Origin: Clostridiales bacterium
GTDB taxonomy: Bacteria; Bacillota; Clostridia; Peptostreptococcales; Anaerovoracaceae
Length of the DNA stretch: 9,338 nucleotides
Direction: 5' to 3'
NCBI GenBank assembly: GCA_009778945.1
Contig: WRFF01000059.1
Location: 1 to 9,338 of the forward strand
Below the pieces are notes generated by a model. It had not been told where the DNA came from. It saw only the letters and a program-made list of their open reading frames with translations, and searched no databases. Positions 7,135 through 9,338 of the stretch are shown one piece after another. A program made the position numbers and the translations under genes. Each line of letters opens with the position of its first letter. Positions within the stretch are counted from its first letter, which is position 1.

Positions 7135-9338
7135 TATTCGTCATCCCCTTCCACTTCGATAGTAATATCGGTTTCGGTCGGGCCGAGCAGCTCCAGGTTG
7201 TCGTCCGCGCCGTCGTCGTCCTCATAGGCGCCGAGCGGGATCACCTCCGTATCCGGCAGCAGATACTCGTCGTCGTCCGGCGTCAGCGCGTCGGTTGAGA
7301 TGATGCGTTCCAGCGACGAGCTGGCGCCGAGGTCTGCGAATTCGTGGATCTCGATTTCTTCGCCGTTTTCATCACGCACTGTCACATCGAGACACAGGCT
7401 CTGCATCTCTTTGATGAGTACTTTGAAAGATTCCGGTATACTCGGTTCGGGGATATTGTCTCCTTTCACGATTGCTTCATAGGTCTTGACGCGCCCGACG
7501 ACGTCGTCGGATTTGACCGTCAGGATTTCCTGCAGCGTATAGGCCGCGCCGTATGCTTCGAGCGCCCAGACTTCCATTTCTCCGAACCGCTGTCCGCCGA
7601 ACTGCGCCTTGCCGCCGAGCGGCTGCTGCGTGATCAGCGAATACGGCCCTGTCGAACGCGCGTGGATTTTGTCATCCACCAGATGATGAAGCTTCAGCAT
7701 ATACATATAGCCCACCGTGACCGGATGGTCGAAAATCTCGCCCGTGCGTCCGTCGCGAAGGCGCAGCTTGCCGTCCTTCGGATAGCCGCATTCCTCAAGC
7801 GCTTCTATGACGTCTTTTTCGCTCGCACCGTCGAATACGGGCGTGCTGATATACCAGCCCTTCTCCTTCGCCGCAAGCCCGAGATGCACTTCGAGCACCT
7901 GTCCGACATTCAGCCGGGACGGGACGCCAAGCGGATTGAGCATGACCTGAAGCGGCACGCCGTTTTCGAGGAAAGGCATATCCTCTTCCGGCAGGATGCG
8001 GCTGATGACGCCTTTGTTCCCGTGCCGGCCGGCCATCTTGTCACCGACGTTGATCTTGCGCTTCGTCGCCACATAAACGCGCACAAGCTTATTGACGCCG
8101 GGCGGCAGATCATCTCCGTTCGCGCGGCTGAAAATTTTGATATCGACGACAATGCCTGTCTCTCCGTGCGGCACCTTGAGGCTCGTGTCACGTACTTCGC
8201 GCGCCTTTTCGCCAAAGATCGCGCGGAGCAGCCGCTCTTCCGCCGTCAGCTCCGTTTCGCCTTTCGGCGTGACCTTGCCGACGAGGATGTCATAGCTTGT
8301 GACTTCCGCGCCGATGCGCACGATGCCGAGCTCGTCAAGATCTTTGCGCGCCTCGTCCCCCACGTTGGGGATATCGCGCGTGATCTCCTCGGGGCCGAGT
8401 TTCGTGTCCCGCGCCTCGCACTCGTATTCCTCGATATGCAGGCTCGTCAGGACGTCGTCCATGATGAGCCGCTCGTTCAGGATGATCGCGTCTTCGTAAT
8501 TATAACCTTCCCAGGTCATGAAGCCGATCAGCAGGTTTTTGCCGAGCGCAACCTCGCCCTCGTCCGTCGACGGGCCGTCTGCAATCGCCTCGTTCGCCTC
8601 GACATGCTCGCCGTTCAGAACGATCGGGCGCTGATTGATGCAAGTGCCCTGATTGGAGCGCTTGAATTTCAGCAGCTCGTATACGTCTACCTCTTCGCCG
8701 GCGCTCTTTGCGCCTTTCTTTTTGCCTTTCGCGTCCTCGCCGTCACGCCGGATGCGGATCTGGGTCGCGTCCACATATTCGACCGTCCCGGCGTGTTTTG
8801 CAAGTACCACGACGCCGCTGTCGCGCGCCGCCGTAAATTCCATGCCCGTTCCGATGATCGGCGCCTCGGTCACAAGCAACGGCACCGCCTGGCGCTGCAT
8901 ATTCGAGCCCATAAGCGCCCGGTTCGCATCGTCGTTTTCAAGGAAGGGGATCATCGCCGTCGCCACGGAGACGACCTGCTTCGGGCTGACGTCCATATAA
9001 TCGGCCTCTTCCCGGGAGACGAGGTCAATGTCGCCTTTGTGCAGCCGCGCCGCCACACGGTTATTGACAAAATGGCCCTTGCTGTCAAGCGGCTCATTGG
9101 CCTGCACGATGACAAGGCTCTCCTCTTCGTCCGCCGAGAGATATTCGATTTCCTCGGTGACAATGCCTTTCTTTTTGTCCACCCTGCGATACGGTGTCTC
9201 GATAAAGCCGTATTCGTTGATCTTTCCGTATGTTGTCAAAGACCCGATAAGGCCGATATTCGGGCCTTCCGGCGTCTCGATCGGGCACATGCGCCCATAA
9301 TGCGAGTAATGCACGTCGCGGACTTCAAAGCCCGCGCG
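7134..9338 (-). CDS. rpoB: DNA-directed RNA polymerase subunit beta, C-terminal 734 residues (5' end outside window)
   Basis: Beta builds the other half of the polymerase active-site cleft and the rifampicin pocket. The reading frame is open to the window edge and the first visible residues are RAGFEVRDVHYSHYGRMCPI. They correspond to about residue 542 of E. coli beta, so rifampicin cluster I is just outside. Cluster II (PIETPEGPNIGLI) is present and looks wild type. A GTG at 9312-9314 is an internal Val codon, not a start. Numbering from the window edge, active-site residues include the Glu-Asp pair of YNYEDAI (282-283) and the lysines of DKMAGRHGNKG (434 and 442). The clamp-anchoring region with GPYSLITQQPLGGKAQFGGQ follows. 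A small Lys-rich insertion (DAKGKKKGAKSAG) sits near residues 202-214. The last 70 or so residues form an acidic tail ending VEGDDE. The stop TAA overlaps the rpoC ATG. Confidence 0.98.
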   Translation of the reverse strand, partial: RAGFEVRDVHYSHYGRMCPIETPEGPNIGLIGSLTTYGKINEYGFIETPYRRVDKKKGIVTEEIEYLSADEEESLVIVQANEPLDSKGHFVNNRVAARLHKGDIDLVSREEADYMDVSPKQVVSVATAMIPFLENDDANRALMGSNMQRQAVPLLVTEAPIIGTGMEFTAARDSGVVVLAKHAGTVEYVDATQIRIRRDGEDAKGKKKGAKSAGEEVDVYELLKFKRSNQGTCINQRPIVLNGEHVEANEAIADGPSTDEGEVALGKNLLIGFMTWEGYNYEDAIILNERLIMDDVLTSLHIEEYECEARDTKLGPEEITRDIPNVGDEARKDLDELGIVRIGAEVTSYDILVGKVTPKGETELTAEERLLRAIFGEKAREVRDTSLKVPHGETGIVVDIKIFSRANGDDLPPGVNKLVRVYVATKRKINVGDKMAGRHGNKGVISRILPEEDMPFLENGVPLQVMLNPLGVPSRLNVGQVLEVHLGLAAKEKGWYISTPVFDGASEKDVIEALEECGYPKDGKLRLRDGRTGEIFDHPVTVGYMYMLKLHHLVDDKIHARSTGPYSLITQQPLGGKAQFGGQRFGEMEVWALEAYGAAYTLQEILTVKSDDVVGRVKTYEAIVKGDNIPEPSIPESFKVLIKEMQSLCLDVTVRDENGEEIEIHEFADLGASSSLERIISTDALTPDDDEYLLPDTEVIPLGAYEDDDGADDNLELLGPTETDITIEVEGDDE
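7145..7150 (-). promoter_or_regulatory. Ribosome binding site of rpoC, inside the rpoB tail
   Basis: AAGGGG (extended GGAAGGGG, 7145-7152) lies ten bases before the rpoC ATG, within the last codons of rpoB. The stop and start share a base as TAATG. This favours coupled translation and roughly equal amounts of beta and beta'. Confidence 0.6.

Noticed and set aside
5752..7227. 491-codon open frame on the plus strand, opposite rpoC
   Set aside because: It lies wholly opposite the real rpoC/rpoB frames, and its product is rich in Arg, His, Phe and Ala with no recognisable domain, as expected when the codon bias of a GC-rich gene keeps the opposite strand open.
9312..9314. GTG as a start for RpoB
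   Set aside because: The frame is open to the window edge and the upstream residues RAGFEVRD match the conserved beta sequence, so this is an internal valine codon.

Overview
The window is a piece of the conserved bacterial RNA-polymerase/str (ribosomal protein and elongation factor) region, read entirely from the minus strand. In transcription order it holds rpoB (3' part only; its 5' end lies beyond position 9338), rpoC, rpsL, rpsG, fusA and the first 41 codons of tuf, which runs off at position 1. These genes encode the two catalytic subunits of RNA polymerase, ribosomal proteins S12 and S7, and elongation factors EF-G and EF-Tu. No mobile element, CRISPR array, tRNA/rRNA gene or accessory cargo was seen, and no plus-strand gene is credible.

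The organism is most likely a member of the Firmicutes, probably class Clostridia, with a moderately GC-rich genome (judged by eye, not computed). The reasons are the gene order; the long 138-residue S12 with the extra segment after the N-terminal helix found in Gram-positive S12; a beta' subunit without the large trigger-loop insertion of proteobacteria; strong AGGAGG ribosome binding sites; and close resemblance to Bacillus/Clostridium sequences throughout. I cannot name a family or genus.

The junctions are tight. rpoB and rpoC overlap by one base (TAATG), rpoC-rpsL are 43 nt apart, rpsL-rpsG 116 nt, rpsG-fusA 1 nt and fusA-tuf 65 nt. No intrinsic terminator is visible in any gap, so one continuous transcript is plausible. 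The L7Ae-family gene (ybxF/rplGB) that sits between rpoC and rpsL in Bacillus subtilis is absent. The 116-nt rpsL-rpsG gap is the only sizeable non-coding stretch. It contains three small inverted repeats ahead of a weak rpsG ribosome binding site, which makes it a candidate site for S7 feedback control.

The most unusual features are in the polymerase subunits. Beta' has an insertion of roughly 50 residues soon after the catalytic NADFDGDQ loop, and an acidic C-terminal extension. Beta also ends in an acidic tail. The two tails share a similar short motif (DDNLELL-PTETD in beta, EDDLELF-PSETED in beta') that is also recognisable at nucleotide level. I saw no evidence of a new biological system; this is a core housekeeping region with a few lineage-specific elaborations.
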